Shown here: in pieces, positions 1-9,044 of the stretch
Position numbering within the stretch: position 1 is the stretch's first letter
How the letters are laid out: every line of letters begins with the position of its first letter
Source of the DNA: Saccharicrinis sp.
GTDB lineage: Bacteria; Bacteroidota; Bacteroidia; Bacteroidales; Marinilabiliaceae
DNA: 64,000 nucleotides
Direction: 5' to 3'
Assembly: GCA_024635555.1 (NCBI GenBank)
Contig: JAGXIO010000230.1
Coordinates: 1 to 64,000, forward strand
The notes under the pieces: generated by a model
Databases searched by the model: none
Told to the model about the DNA's origin: nothing
What the model saw: the letters and a program-made list of their open reading frames with translations, nothing else
Program-made: the position numbers and the translations under genes

Positions 1-1
1 A

Positions 2-103
2 GGAGCAAATGAAGGACTGGCTCGAAATAGTGCTGGAACTATTGGAAAAAAATCTGTTCCGGGAAACCAAGAATGGAGATGTGTCTCATTTACAAAAACT
101 TAA
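2..103 (+). CDS. Possible C-terminal end of a gene entering from the left
   Basis: Frame 2 is open from the window edge to TAA at 101-103 and reads as a plausible 33-residue protein tail ending in WRCVSFTKT. I do not recognise a family. An overlapping frame is also open, from position 3 to TAG at 120-122, and includes an ATG at 9. Only one of the two is likely to be real. I slightly prefer frame 2 for its Gly/Asn/Ser-rich, secreted-protein-like composition. The left-hand sequence would settle it. Confidence 0.3.
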   Translation, partial: GANEGLARNSAGTIGKKSVPGNQEWRCVSFTKT

Positions 104-243
104 CTTACTAAAAGTTGCTTAGCTTGACGGCTATGGCCGGCTGGCAGGTAGCAATCAATTATAAGACACCAATAGCATAAATTATGAAACCTCGATGGAT
201 AAGCATACCTTTATAGGCGGAATAACACTTTAAACAAAACATT

Positions 244-999
244 ATGAATATGAATCTAGCTGTCCTTATCGACGGCGACAATATACCCTCTGCTTACATA
301 AAAGAGATGATGGAAGAGATAGCAAAATATGGCAATCCCACCATCAAAAGAATCTATGGCGACTGGACTAAACCCCATCTGGCAAAGTGGAAAATACTGC
401 TTCTAGAAAATGCCATTACTCCGATTCAACAATACGGATACACAACCGGAAAAAACGCCACAGACTCAGCCATGATTATCGATGCCATGGACATCCTTTA
501 TTCCGAAAAGGTAAATGGTTTTTGCATTGTATCCAGCGATAGCGATTTTACCCGTTTGGCAACACGCCTGCGCGAAGCCGGGATGCAGGTGATAGGCATA
601 GGCGAAAAAAAGACACCTAACCCCTTTATCGTAGCCTGCGATAAATTTATTTATATTGAGATATTGAAAAACCAATCCAAAGAAGTCGGATCGGAGCACG
701 AAAAGGACAACGAAAAAAATGCAGTTGACAAGATAACAGCCAAAGAAATTAAACTCATCGCCACCTCTATTGATGACCTATCGGAGGACGATGGCTGGGC
801 TTTTTTGGGCGATGTAGGCGGTTTGCTGCAAAAAAAGCAGCCTAACTTTGACCCCCGTAACTTCGGTTTCCAAAAATTAACCCCTCTTATTAAAGCCATC
901 GATGCTTTTGAGATAGACCAAAGAGACAGTCCCAAAGGACGAAACAAACTTATATTTGTACGAAATAAAGCCAAGCAGCCAACACGCAAGCGCAAGTAG
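244..999 (+). CDS. NYN (LabA/DUF88-like PIN-fold) nuclease domain with C-terminal OST-HTH/LOTUS domain
   Basis: This 251-residue protein has two parts. Residues 5-140 are a NYN domain with the expected acidic positions: D10 and N13 in LIDGDN, D74 in NATDSAMIID, and D99/D101 in SSDSDF. These would form the metal site of a PIN-fold RNase. Residues 165-240 (from GWAFLGDVGGLLQKK through FGFQKL) match the OST-HTH/LOTUS fold, which binds RNA. The family is known as NYN-LOTUS proteins, and their bacterial targets are largely unknown. RNA cleavage or processing is therefore an inference. Two close ATGs (244, 250) could start it; 244 is used. The gene stands alone, with about 140 bp of non-coding sequence upstream and a palindromic repeat element downstream. 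Confidence 0.85.
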   Translation: MNMNLAVLIDGDNIPSAYIKEMMEEIAKYGNPTIKRIYGDWTKPHLAKWKILLLENAITPIQQYGYTTGKNATDSAMIIDAMDILYSEKVNGFCIVSSDSDFTRLATRLREAGMQVIGIGEKKTPNPFIVACDKFIYIEILKNQSKEVGSEHEKDNEKNAVDKITAKEIKLIATSIDDLSEDDGWAFLGDVGGLLQKKQPNFDPRNFGFQKLTPLIKAIDAFEIDQRDSPKGRNKLIFVRNKAKQPTRKRK

Positions 1000-1145
1000 G
1001 GGACTAGATGCACAAGCTGTGTCTGAATATGGTCGTATTTCTTCATGCGAATACTTTTATTAATCTGAACATGAAGAACTTTACATCGAGAAAGCCCCTG
1101 AACTACCGCGTAAACTCCTTGTATTTAAAAAATGAATTTTGTTTT

Positions 1146-1286
1146 ATTGCCGTTGGCTTCAGCCAACGGTGCTGATTTGTATTTGCTGGCTTTAGCCACA
1201 TTTATTTGTTTCAAACCAAACAGGCTAAATGTGGCTAAAGCCATTCACTATACCTCTATCTTCCGTTGGCTAAAGCCAACGGCAAT
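1146..1286. repeat. REP-like element: nested inverted repeats
   Basis: Outer arms 1146-1169 and 1263-1286 are inverted copies of 24 bp with one mismatch. Each arm is itself a palindrome (CCGTTGGCTTCAGCCAACGG at 1150-1169). Inner arms 1187-1204 and 1226-1243 are a perfect 18-bp inverted repeat built on TGGCTTTAGCCA, also self-complementary. The whole 141 bp can fold into nested cruciforms. It lies between two convergent genes. The short open frame across it (1132-1317) reads through the palindromes and is not a gene. The architecture resembles REP pairs moved by Y1-type (RAYT) transposases; none is encoded here. Confidence 0.85.
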
Positions 1287-1291
1287 ATTTA

Positions 1292-2272
1292 CTACTCTCC
1301 TATCGAGCTTTCTATAATATCGGTAAACACGGCTTTGATATCCAGGCCGGCGGCAGCTATTTGCTGAGGGATAAAACTTGTGGGTGTCATTCCAGGAACG
1401 GTATTTACCTCTAGCAAGAAGATGTTATTACCGCTTAAAATATAATCTACACGCACTAATCCTTTGCAGTCTAATATGTCGTAAATCATTGAAGTGATTT
1501 TCTTAATCCTTTCTGTCGTTTCCTCGGGCAAACGTGCCGGGGTTATCTCCTGAACCTTGCTGGGCGTATATTTTGCTTCAAAGTCAAAGAACTCGTTAGC
1601 GGATATCACTTCGGTAATCGGAAAAATGGTTTCGCCCCCACGGGTTTTATACAGACCGCAGGTAAACTCGTTTCCCTGCACAAACTGCTCAATAATCACC
1701 TCGTCGCTCTCCTCAAAAGCCTTATGGACGGCGGGCTCAATTTCGGCTATTGTTTTAGCCTTGCTTATTCCAAAACTCGAACCCCCTGCATTGGGTTTTA
1801 CAAAGCAGGGAAGCCCTAGCTTCTGTACAATTTGCTCCGCATCGAAATCATTCCCTTTACGCACCAAAACCGAATCGGCCACCTTTAGCCCAAAACCTTT
1901 TAAATAGCTATTACACACAAATTTATTAAAGGTGAGCGAAGCGGGCAGCACCCCACAGGTTGTGTAAGGCATCCCGATGATATCAAAATAGCCCTGCAAC
2001 TTTCCATCCTCGCCGGGTGTACCGTGTATGGTGACGTAAGCACAATCGAAGCTTATCTTTTTTTCTTTTAACGTAAACGAAAAATCATCTTTACAAATAG
2101 GATATTCCTGACCGTCTATTTCGGCCACCCATTTATTTCGCGTTATTAAAACAGGAAACGAATTGTATTTTGTGGAGTCTATAAAAGATTTAACCCCTTT
2201 GGCACTATTTCGCGAAACCACTATTTCCGAAGAGTCGCCACCATAGACAATGGCTATATTTTTTTTATTCAT
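1292..2272 (-). CDS. ddl: D-alanine--D-alanine ligase
   Basis: Joins two D-alanines with ATP to make the D-Ala-D-Ala end of the peptidoglycan stem peptide, in the cytoplasm. The 326 residues have the normal ATP-grasp layout. The N-terminal GGDSSEIVVS loop is at 11-20, GEDGKLQG at 87-94, the phosphate-binding FVKPNAGGSSFG at 157-168, and the C-terminal metal and substrate segment VRVDY...LLEVNTVPGM at 273-295. The length is typical. It lies 23 bp after rluD and probably shares its transcript with rluD and the PASTA gene upstream, an arrangement I regard as common in Bacteroidota. The 3' end runs up against the palindromic repeat at 1146-1286, which may terminate or stabilise the message. Confidence 0.96.
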   Translation of the reverse strand: MNKKNIAIVYGGDSSEIVVSRNSAKGVKSFIDSTKYNSFPVLITRNKWVAEIDGQEYPICKDDFSFTLKEKKISFDCAYVTIHGTPGEDGKLQGYFDIIGMPYTTCGVLPASLTFNKFVCNSYLKGFGLKVADSVLVRKGNDFDAEQIVQKLGLPCFVKPNAGGSSFGISKAKTIAEIEPAVHKAFEESDEVIIEQFVQGNEFTCGLYKTRGGETIFPITEVISANEFFDFEAKYTPSKVQEITPARLPEETTERIKKITSMIYDILDCKGLVRVDYILSGNNIFLLEVNTVPGMTPTSFIPQQIAAAGLDIKAVFTDIIESSIGE

Positions 2273-2295
2273 GATTATTCTATTTTCAGTCTGAA

Positions 2296-3363
2296 CTACT
2301 CTTCACGGCTTCCAATATACCCTCTCCATTTTTCGATGGCCATGGTCATATCCTGAGGCAGCTCGCTATCAAAACTCATTTTTTCGCCCGTATGGGGATG
2401 CACAAAACCCAGCGTTTTGGCATGTAATGCTTGACGGGGTAAAAGCTTAAAGCAATTCTGAACGAACTGCTTATATTTGGTAAAGGTTGTTCCTTTTAGT
2501 ATTCCGTCGCCACCATAACGTTCATCGTTAAAAATAGTATGTCCAATAAATTTCATATGAGCCCTGATTTGATGTGTGCGGCCTGTTTCCAACACACATT
2601 GCACTAAGGTAACATAGCCCAAGCGTTCCAATACCTTATAATGGGTAACGGCATGTTTACCAAACTCACCATCGGGAAAAACCACCATCTGCAACCTGTT
2701 TTTTAGGCTGCGACCGATATGTCCGGTAATAGTTCCCTCCTCATCCTCCATATTACCCCAAACCAGCGCAGTATAGGTACGTTCGCTTGTTTTATCGAAA
2801 AATTGTTTTGCCAAGAAATTTTTTGCGTACTCCGTTTTGGCTACCACCAGCAATCCCGATGTGTCCTTGTCTATCCGGTGCACCAAGCCAGGTCGGGGAT
2901 CCTGGGCATTAAAAAGCGGCAAACCTTGTAGGTGATAGGCCAGCGCATTGACCAAAGTACCCGAATAATTACCATGACCGGGATGCACCACCATACCCGG
3001 ATCTTTATTGATAACCATCAGATAATCATCTTCGTACACAATGTTGATAGGTATGTCTTGCGGTAATATTTCAATCTCCCTTCGGGGATATGTCATTACA
3101 ATGGTAACCGTTTCATTGGGCTTTACCTTGTAATTGGGTTTCACCGCTACGCCGTCCACCAATATATTTCCCGCAGCGGCGGCGTCCTGTATCTTGTTTC
3201 GTGAGGATTTTTCCATCCTGTTAACCAGAAACTTATCTATGCGCAACTGCTTTTGTCCGGCATCTACTACAAAGCGGAAATGCTCAAACGTTTCTGTTTG
3301 CAACTCTTCCAGATCGTCAAATTGATCTTCGGTATCGTTATCTTCGTTCATTTCGTATTTCAT
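2296..3363 (-). CDS. rluD: RluD-family 23S rRNA pseudouridine synthase
   Basis: Isomerises uridines to pseudouridine in large-subunit rRNA. The 355 residues comprise an acidic N-terminal extension (1-30), an S4 RNA-binding domain (about 38-90) and the RluA/RluD catalytic domain (about 105-330). The catalytic signature HRIDKDTSG is at 162-170, with the nucleophile Asp165. Substrate specificity (RluD rather than RluC or RluA) is inferred from the S4 domain and overall layout. The stop of the upstream PASTA gene is 3 bp away, so the two are almost certainly co-transcribed. Confidence 0.93.
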   Translation of the reverse strand: MKYEMNEDNDTEDQFDDLEELQTETFEHFRFVVDAGQKQLRIDKFLVNRMEKSSRNKIQDAAAAGNILVDGVAVKPNYKVKPNETVTIVMTYPRREIEILPQDIPINIVYEDDYLMVINKDPGMVVHPGHGNYSGTLVNALAYHLQGLPLFNAQDPRPGLVHRIDKDTSGLLVVAKTEYAKNFLAKQFFDKTSERTYTALVWGNMEDEEGTITGHIGRSLKNRLQMVVFPDGEFGKHAVTHYKVLERLGYVTLVQCVLETGRTHQIRAHMKFIGHTIFNDERYGGDGILKGTTFTKYKQFVQNCFKLLPRQALHAKTLGFVHPHTGEKMSFDSELPQDMTMAIEKWRGYIGSREE

Positions 3364-3366
3364 TCA

Positions 3367-4188
3367 TTATTCTAATATTTCGTGCTCCTCGGTTTCACTA
3401 TCGGGCACTAACCTACCCGAATCGATAGTGAGCCAAATATCCAACGAAGAACCCAACCTTAATTTGTTATCCATTTCAGGCTCCGGCAACTGCCTCCAAA
3501 CAAAAGCACGCAAACTATCCCTTTGGCTGGGTATGCTATCGTCGTAAATAATTGCGGCGATATTTAAGGAATGAGCTTGCACCAATGCTCGGGCTTCTTC
3601 CAATGTCATGCCCAGTAAATTAGGAACTTGCGTTTTTTCATCACTTAAACCCTGACCAACCAATAAATCCACGTAGGAACCTTTGGGTATCATGGTTCCG
3701 GGTTTTATTGGTTTCCCTTGGTAATGCTGACCCAGCACCAACTGCGCGTATTCCGATGGGATATAAATAAGCTGACGCACCCTGATACCGTACGATTCGA
3801 GGGTTACTTGTGCATTACGCAACGAAAAATCAACCAAATGTGGCATGGGTACCTGCTCGGCCGAATAGGCGTTGATAGTAAAAAAAATAGTTCTATTTTC
3901 CTTAACGTGATCTCCGGGCCTTGGGGTTTGCTCCATAACAACACCAGGCGTTACATCCGGAATATGAGTTGAATCGATTATTTTATAGCGCAAATTCTTT
4001 TGCTGAACCAAGTCGATAAACTGCACCTCCGTAAGGCCTGAAAAATCGGGCGTAGCATAACTTTCGCCATGGTGTGTGTATATGCTCAGCGAAATAAATG
4101 TTGTTATCAAAACTACAACCACCAACCCAATGGCTGCGCCAATATGTAAGAGAAATCTTTTACTAATCAAAAATTTAGGTAACGACAT
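3367..4188 (-). CDS. Membrane-anchored protein with three PASTA domains
   Basis: I start this at 4188 (MSLPKFLISKRF..., 273 aa). The longer open frame to 4317 adds 43 residues that only translate a repetitive purine-rich spacer. One transmembrane helix lies at about residues 12-36, followed by three PASTA repeats (about 45-110, 113-180 and 185-255). These contain the usual P-x-L/F-x-G, E/Q-A and P-G-x elements, such as VPNLLGMTLEEARALVQ. PASTA domains bind muropeptides or beta-lactam-like ligands, but no kinase domain is present. The gene is first in a PASTA-rluD-ddl cluster. A cell-wall role fits the neighbouring D-Ala-D-Ala ligase but is inferred. Confidence 0.88.
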   Translation of the reverse strand: MSLPKFLISKRFLLHIGAAIGLVVVVLITTFISLSIYTHHGESYATPDFSGLTEVQFIDLVQQKNLRYKIIDSTHIPDVTPGVVMEQTPRPGDHVKENRTIFFTINAYSAEQVPMPHLVDFSLRNAQVTLESYGIRVRQLIYIPSEYAQLVLGQHYQGKPIKPGTMIPKGSYVDLLVGQGLSDEKTQVPNLLGMTLEEARALVQAHSLNIAAIIYDDSIPSQRDSLRAFVWRQLPEPEMDNKLRLGSSLDIWLTIDSGRLVPDSETEEHEILE

Positions 4189-4599
4189 ATGCTTTTTGTT
4201 TTTAACGAGATGCGCACAAAAATAATACAAAATAGTTAATAAATGGCGTGTTTGTAAAATGTACCGCAAAGGAATTAAGCAAGGGGCGGGGAGCATGGGG
4301 CTTAGGGCAAGGAGCAAATAGCATAAAGAGTAGCAAAGACCTGTTGGCGTCCTTAGCCCCGACAGCGTCTGTAGGCGGTGGGAAAAGCGTAAAACAGAAA
4401 GTTGTTAGCGCATAGCGTAAAGCATATAGCGTAAAACTTAAAATGAAAAGCATGGAGCGAAATTTATGGTAACAAGTAATATCCAAATTGAATACGTAGG
4501 ACTAAAAATTAATTAAATTAAAAAAGACAGTCATTTACCTAACTTTTTTAATGACTTTTGTATTATTGTTTTTTCACGCTATTATAAAACATCTTAAAA
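4189..4599. other. Intergenic region with purine-rich repetitive spacer
   Basis: This divergent interval between the PASTA gene and folE holds no gene. From about 4270 to 4460 the plus strand is built from G-rich variants of short words such as GGGGCGGGGAGCATGGGGC and AGCGTAAAGCATATAGCG. The same kind of tract occurs at 31892-32050 and 35779-35880, always with the G-rich strand on the plus strand. Open frames over it are Leu/Tyr/Pro/Ala-rich artefacts. Confidence 0.7.
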
Positions 4600-5223
4600 A
4601 TGGATTTTAGTTTAAACGGCGATGGTGGATACAACAAAACAGAAAGCTATGACGATGCCACCACCAAAAACCTGAGTTCGCACTATAAGCATATTATTGA
4701 ATTATTGGGCGAAGATGTAACCCGCGAGGGACTGGAAAAAACGCCACTGCGCGTTGCCAAGGCTATGCAGTTCCTTACACAGGGCTATCAAATGAACCCA
4801 GAAGAGATTATCAAATCGGCCATGTTTAAAGAAGATTACCGGCAGATGGTGGTGGTAAAGGATATTGAGCTTTACTCAATGTGCGAACATCATATGCTAC
4901 CTTTTTTTGGCAAAGCACATGTGGCCTATATTCCAAAAGGCCATATTACTGGGCTTAGCAAGATTGCCCGTGTGGTAGAGGCTTTTGCTCGCCGGATGCA
5001 AGTGCAAGAAAGGTTAACCACACAAATAAAAGAGTGTATCCAAAATACACTGAATCCGCTCGGCGTTGCCGTAGTTATTGAAGCCCAACACATGTGCATG
5101 CAGATGCGTGGCGTTCAAAAACAACACTCCGTAACCACCACATCCGATTTTACCGGTGCCTTTTTAAACCAACCTGCTACCCGAGCCGAGTTTTTTAACA
5201 TCATTTCAAATAAGTTGCATTAG
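4600..5223 (+). CDS. folE: GTP cyclohydrolase I
   Basis: Converts GTP to 7,8-dihydroneopterin triphosphate, the first step of folate, queuosine and other pterin pathways. The 207 residues contain the type I signature. Zinc ligands are Cys95 and His98 in [19 protein letters not shown] and Cys166 in [10 protein letters not shown]; the tail [16 protein letters not shown] is also typical. A FolX/FolB-like protein that could act further along pterin metabolism is encoded at 16164 but not in an operon with folE. A strong inverted repeat follows the stop and probably ends transcription. Confidence 0.97.
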   Translation: MDFSLNGDGGYNKTESYDDATTKNLSSHYKHIIELLGEDVTREGLEKTPLRVAKAMQFLTQGYQMNPEEIIKSAMFKEDYRQMVVVKDIELYSMCEHHMLPFFGKAHVAYIPKGHITGLSKIARVVEAFARRMQVQERLTTQIKECIQNTLNPLGVAVVIEAQHMCMQMRGVQKQHSVTTTSDFTGAFLNQPATRAEFFNIISNKLH

Positions 5224-5226
5224 AGA

Positions 5227-5277
5227 CTACTCACGGGGTGAATATGTACAAGACGCTAATATTCACCCCGTGAGTAG
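5227..5277. terminator. 19-bp perfect inverted repeat between convergent genes
   Basis: Bases 5227-5245 and 5259-5277 are perfectly complementary (19 bp) around a 13-nt loop. The element lies between the folE stop and the convergent DUF4249 gene. There is no T-tract, so it may act as a bidirectional hairpin barrier or mRNA end stabiliser rather than a classical intrinsic terminator. Confidence 0.7.
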
Positions 5278-5298
5278 ATCCACCCCCGTGTGTAAACC

Positions 5299-6204
5299 TT
5301 AATTCCTCCACTCCAATATTTCTTTTGTTATCTTAATAGAATCCTGAACCAACGAATACACCCTAAAAAAACCTCGTCCATTGTTACTCACATTGGTAGG
5401 CACATTGGCCGGCGGCCCGCTAAACAATGGTATTTTTATACCTGTCTCTTCTATTACAGCATTTGAAAAATCATAATAGTCTTTGTTAATGTTTTGCATC
5501 TCCAATTTCACCCAGTCGCCCTCCTTTAATAAATAGTCCGTAGCCTCTCCCTGAGGATCTTCTTCTACAATGCTCTGTACCCATACCCCATTAATTTGGT
5601 TGCCATTAAAAAATTTATCTTCTCTATATACCAAATCCGAAATCCTGGGCGTAATTAACTCATTATTCAAATACAAACTAAAAGCATAAAAGTCCTGTGT
5701 TTCCTCTGGTTCGCGACTAAACAGTAATACCTGCCATTGCTTTTGGCCTTGTGTGTTGCTCCATCCAAGCCCCACAGAACCTATACCAGCAATGGGATTT
5801 AAGGTATTGGAAGCCTCATAACTTTCATTTGCCCCATCACCGTCAATATCTACGGCGCTTATTTTGAGCGTATATGTTTTTCCGTAAATACCTCGGTACG
5901 ATTTTGGGATGAGATATGTCCCAGCCATATCAGGCAACTCGCTCAAAGTAATTTCATTCTCTCCGTCGCTTAAAGTTACCTGAGCACCCGATATAGGAGG
6001 ATTAGGCTTGTTACTTGAAAATTCGGCCAATAGCGAAAGCTTCACAAAATGATCCTGCATCTGATCGGTAAAAAATCCATCCACCACCAATTGCGGTTTT
6101 CCCGATTTAAACTTCATATCTATTTCCTCGGTACACGAATAAAGCGATAAGGATAATAAAACCACTATAATGGACATATTCAGTTTAGATAATAGTTTGC
6201 TCAT
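5299..6204 (-). CDS. DUF4249-family lipoprotein, partner of a TonB-dependent receptor
   Basis: This 301-residue protein has a lipoprotein signal (hydrophobic stretch 10-22, LSLYSC with the lipid-modified Cys24). The body matches DUF4249: an N-terminal beta-rich domain starting KPQLVVDGFFTD and a conserved IAGIGSVGLGW-type central segment. DUF4249 proteins are typically encoded directly after a short TonB-dependent receptor, as here (3 bp gap). They are thought to be surface or outer-membrane partners for uptake of an unknown substrate. The substrate cannot be inferred. Confidence 0.85.
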   Translation of the reverse strand: MSKLLSKLNMSIIVVLLSLSLYSCTEEIDMKFKSGKPQLVVDGFFTDQMQDHFVKLSLLAEFSSNKPNPPISGAQVTLSDGENEITLSELPDMAGTYLIPKSYRGIYGKTYTLKISAVDIDGDGANESYEASNTLNPIAGIGSVGLGWSNTQGQKQWQVLLFSREPEETQDFYAFSLYLNNELITPRISDLVYREDKFFNGNQINGVWVQSIVEEDPQGEATDYLLKEGDWVKLEMQNINKDYYDFSNAVIEETGIKIPLFSGPPANVPTNVSNNGRGFFRVYSLVQDSIKITKEILEWRN

Positions 6205-6207
6205 GGC

Positions 6208-8559
6208 TTAAAATTTAAAATTATAAGTAACAGACGGCACTACCTGAAACAAAAAGGTTTTATAGGTCTTCACCTGGTAGGGATCATCTTCGTCCTGCTC
6301 GTGATAAATACTCCAGGGATTTTTTCGCCCATAGGCATTGTACAAGGCAAAGTTCCACTCGCCCTGCCATTTCCGGTTTTTCTTGTTTTTACTCTGAAGG
6401 GTATAAGAAATATCCATTCGGTGGTAATCAGGCATGCGTTCCTGGTTGCGACCCGAATAAATAGGAACCACATCGCCACCTATAAACATACGTCCTGTGG
6501 GCGAAGTCATGGGCGATCCGCTGGAATATATCCAGTTCATACCCAAGCGCCCCCTTTTTCCCAATGCACGGTTAAGCACAATCGAAACATCATGGTCGCG
6601 ACTGTAAGGCGACAGATATTTATTCCCATCGTATATCTCCGGTATCTTGCGCCACGAATTGCTCCAGGTGTAACTTATCCAACCGCTGTACTTCTCCTTA
6701 TCTACCTTAACTAAAAACTCGGTTCCATAGGCCCACGATTTGCCTATGCGTAGCTCTCCCTCCATTTTATCGTTCAGCAACAAATTAGGGTGATCTTTAA
6801 AGTCGATGGTATTTTGCATGTCCTTGTAAAAAAGTTCCACCGATGTTTCAATGGCATTGTTTTTCAGATTTTTAAAGTATCCCACCGAAAACTGATCGCT
6901 GATTTGAGGCTCGATATTGGGCGACGACATAAACCAAACATCCAGCGGTGTGCCCGAAGTAGAGTTGCTAGCCAAATGCAAATACTGCCGTGTGCGTGCA
7001 TAGCTACCCTTTATCGATGATGAATTGTTGAGCATAAACGACAGACCAACACGTGGTTCCAATCCCCAATAACTATTAAAAACATCGCCCGATGCGTATT
7101 CTTTTTTGCCTATTTCCTTATAATTCTCATCAAATTGAAAAACAGTTCCCTCACCTATATTTTGAAGCCCCGACAAACGCAAACCATATTTAAGGTTAAG
7201 CCTACCTATGCTTTGGGTATTGGCAATATAAACAGCGTGCTCAAGCGCATGGACATTAGGCAAAACTATTTCATTGATAAGTGCACTCTCGCCGGTTCCA
7301 ATGGCGGTGGCTGGCTGCATGGTATGAAATATACTCTGAGCTCCAAAACTAATGGTATTGTTAGGGTTGGGATAATAATCAAAATCAATTTTCATACTGT
7401 AATCGCGCAATTTGCTGTCCCATCTAAAACCCGAAGTGGCATCTTTGGCCTCCAAACCGTAATCGTAGTTACTGCTTATGAGCGTAAGGTTGGAGAACAA
7501 TTTTGGATTATAAACATGGTTCCAGCGTAAAGTAAAAGTTCGGTTTCCGTAGTCAATACTCGATCTTGTTTCTTTAAAAATATCACGCCCTGTATAAAAG
7601 CTAAGATATACACGGTTGTTGTTATCGATAACATGTTTTACTTTGGCGTTGATATCATAAAAATATATTTTACTGTTCTTGTTCTCCTCTTCGGCCAATA
7701 ATGGCAGAAAAATATCGGCATAAGTGCGTCGGGCACTTGCAATAACCGAAGTTTTATTTTTTACGATAGGTCCTTGCAAGGTAATGCGCGACGAGATGAG
7801 CCCGATACCGCCATTACCCTCCCACTTTTTATTGTTGCCATCGTTCATGCGCACATCCACTAGCGATGCTAAGCGTCCACCATAATTGGCAGGGATATCG
7901 CCTTTATAAAGCTGCACATCTTTAATGGCATCGTTATTAAACACCGAAAAGAAACCCAGCATATGGCCCGCATTATAAACGGTGGCTTCGTCTAACAAAA
8001 TAAGGTTTTGATCGGGATTGCCGCCCCTTACGCTAAAACCGCTGGAACCCTCACTGGTGGCCTGCACACCGGGCATTAGCTGAAGCACTTTTATCACGTC
8101 CACCTCACCCATAAGTGCCGGAACAGCCTTTATATCTTTGCTCTGGAGTTTTTGCACACCCATTTGAGCATCACGTACATTGGCATCAACACGCGTTGAG
8201 GTCACCACCACCTCTGCTATTGTTTTATTATCTGCAAACAACTCTGCATCCAATGTGGTGTTGACATTCAACTCTATCGTTTTGCTAATGGTTTCATATC
8301 CCAAATAAATAATATCCACCGCATAAGTTCCTGGCTTAACTGCGTAGGAATAAAAACCATATAAATTAGAGGTAGCGCCGGATTTTAAGTCTTTAAAATA
8401 AACGGCCGCCCCTATCAACAATTCGCCGGTACTGCCATCTTTAATATGACCGCTCAGTACAACCGTATTTTTATCCGCAGGAGAATCGGGATTGGCCAAT
8501 ACCGTATAATTGAAAACGAAGAGGAGGATGAATAGGAAGCTTAATTTTGTACTTTTCAT
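6208..8559 (-). CDS. TonB-dependent outer-membrane receptor with CarboxypepD_reg-like N-domain
   Basis: An outer-membrane import channel of 783 residues. A signal peptide (1-22) is followed by a carboxypeptidase-regulatory-like beta-sandwich (about 33-115), a plug domain (about 130-235, including GFSVRGGNPDQNLILLDE and a NYGGRLASLVDVR-type end), then a 22-strand-type barrel ending in the aromatic C-terminus VTYNFKF. It is shorter than SusC-type receptors (about 1000 aa) and pairs with a DUF4249 lipoprotein rather than SusD. Energy would come from a TonB system; a tonB-like gene is at 20281. The substrate is unknown. Confidence 0.92.
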   Translation of the reverse strand: MKSTKLSFLFILLFVFNYTVLANPDSPADKNTVVLSGHIKDGSTGELLIGAAVYFKDLKSGATSNLYGFYSYAVKPGTYAVDIIYLGYETISKTIELNVNTTLDAELFADNKTIAEVVVTSTRVDANVRDAQMGVQKLQSKDIKAVPALMGEVDVIKVLQLMPGVQATSEGSSGFSVRGGNPDQNLILLDEATVYNAGHMLGFFSVFNNDAIKDVQLYKGDIPANYGGRLASLVDVRMNDGNNKKWEGNGGIGLISSRITLQGPIVKNKTSVIASARRTYADIFLPLLAEEENKNSKIYFYDINAKVKHVIDNNNRVYLSFYTGRDIFKETRSSIDYGNRTFTLRWNHVYNPKLFSNLTLISSNYDYGLEAKDATSGFRWDSKLRDYSMKIDFDYYPNPNNTISFGAQSIFHTMQPATAIGTGESALINEIVLPNVHALEHAVYIANTQSIGRLNLKYGLRLSGLQNIGEGTVFQFDENYKEIGKKEYASGDVFNSYWGLEPRVGLSFMLNNSSSIKGSYARTRQYLHLASNSTSGTPLDVWFMSSPNIEPQISDQFSVGYFKNLKNNAIETSVELFYKDMQNTIDFKDHPNLLLNDKMEGELRIGKSWAYGTEFLVKVDKEKYSGWISYTWSNSWRKIPEIYDGNKYLSPYSRDHDVSIVLNRALGKRGRLGMNWIYSSGSPMTSPTGRMFIGGDVVPIYSGRNQERMPDYHRMDISYTLQSKNKKNRKWQGEWNFALYNAYGRKNPWSIYHEQDEDDPYQVKTYKTFLFQVVPSVTYNFKF

Positions 8560-9044
8560 TTATGATAGCAATTCAAATATTGATATTCCGAACAAGTTTC
8601 CATCCGTCGACAAATGAATGGTTTAATGGTCGTAAAAATAGAATAAAAAAAACGAATGATGGATTAATACAATTTAACCTTAACATTAAGAATCTGAATC
8701 ATTTGTGAAATGACTATTCAAACGCTTTACCCAATTTGATATAGATTTACGTTTATGAATGCAAATGTACATGGATGAAACTTGTTGGGAAATTAAAAAA
8801 TGCTGAGAGTGCGTATTTGTATGTTGAACGACTGGTTTCGGCCCTTAAAAGCAGTTTTGTATTTTTTTGAGCTTTTGCCATATTCCAGTGCACTTAATTT
8901 ACATAGATGCTATAACATATCCATCTTTAGCACCTTACGAATTTTTCAACAGATCCTGATTATCATTAATTAACCCTATCTGTATTCAACCGTCTGCATA
9001 AAAATAGTTTGTAAAAATCCAATTTGATACACATCCTGAATTCA
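8560..9044. other. Intergenic region upstream of the TonB receptor
   Basis: This 485-bp AT-rich stretch lies between the receptor start and the mscS stop, both on the minus strand. No open frame with protein-like composition was found. No convincing Bacteroidota promoter (reverse of TTTG-N19/23-TAnnTTTG) was found close to the receptor start, although the promoter must lie here unless the two genes are co-transcribed. Confidence 0.6.

Noticed and set aside
1132-1317. 61-residue frame on the plus strand
   Set aside because: It lies over the nested inverted repeats and the end of ddl; composition follows the palindromes.
4202-4486. Leu/Tyr/Pro/Ala-rich frames over the purine-rich spacers (also at 31857-32097 and 35594-35953)
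   Set aside because: They translate the repetitive spacer words; all frames on both strands are open for the same reason, and none has a family match or a plausible start.
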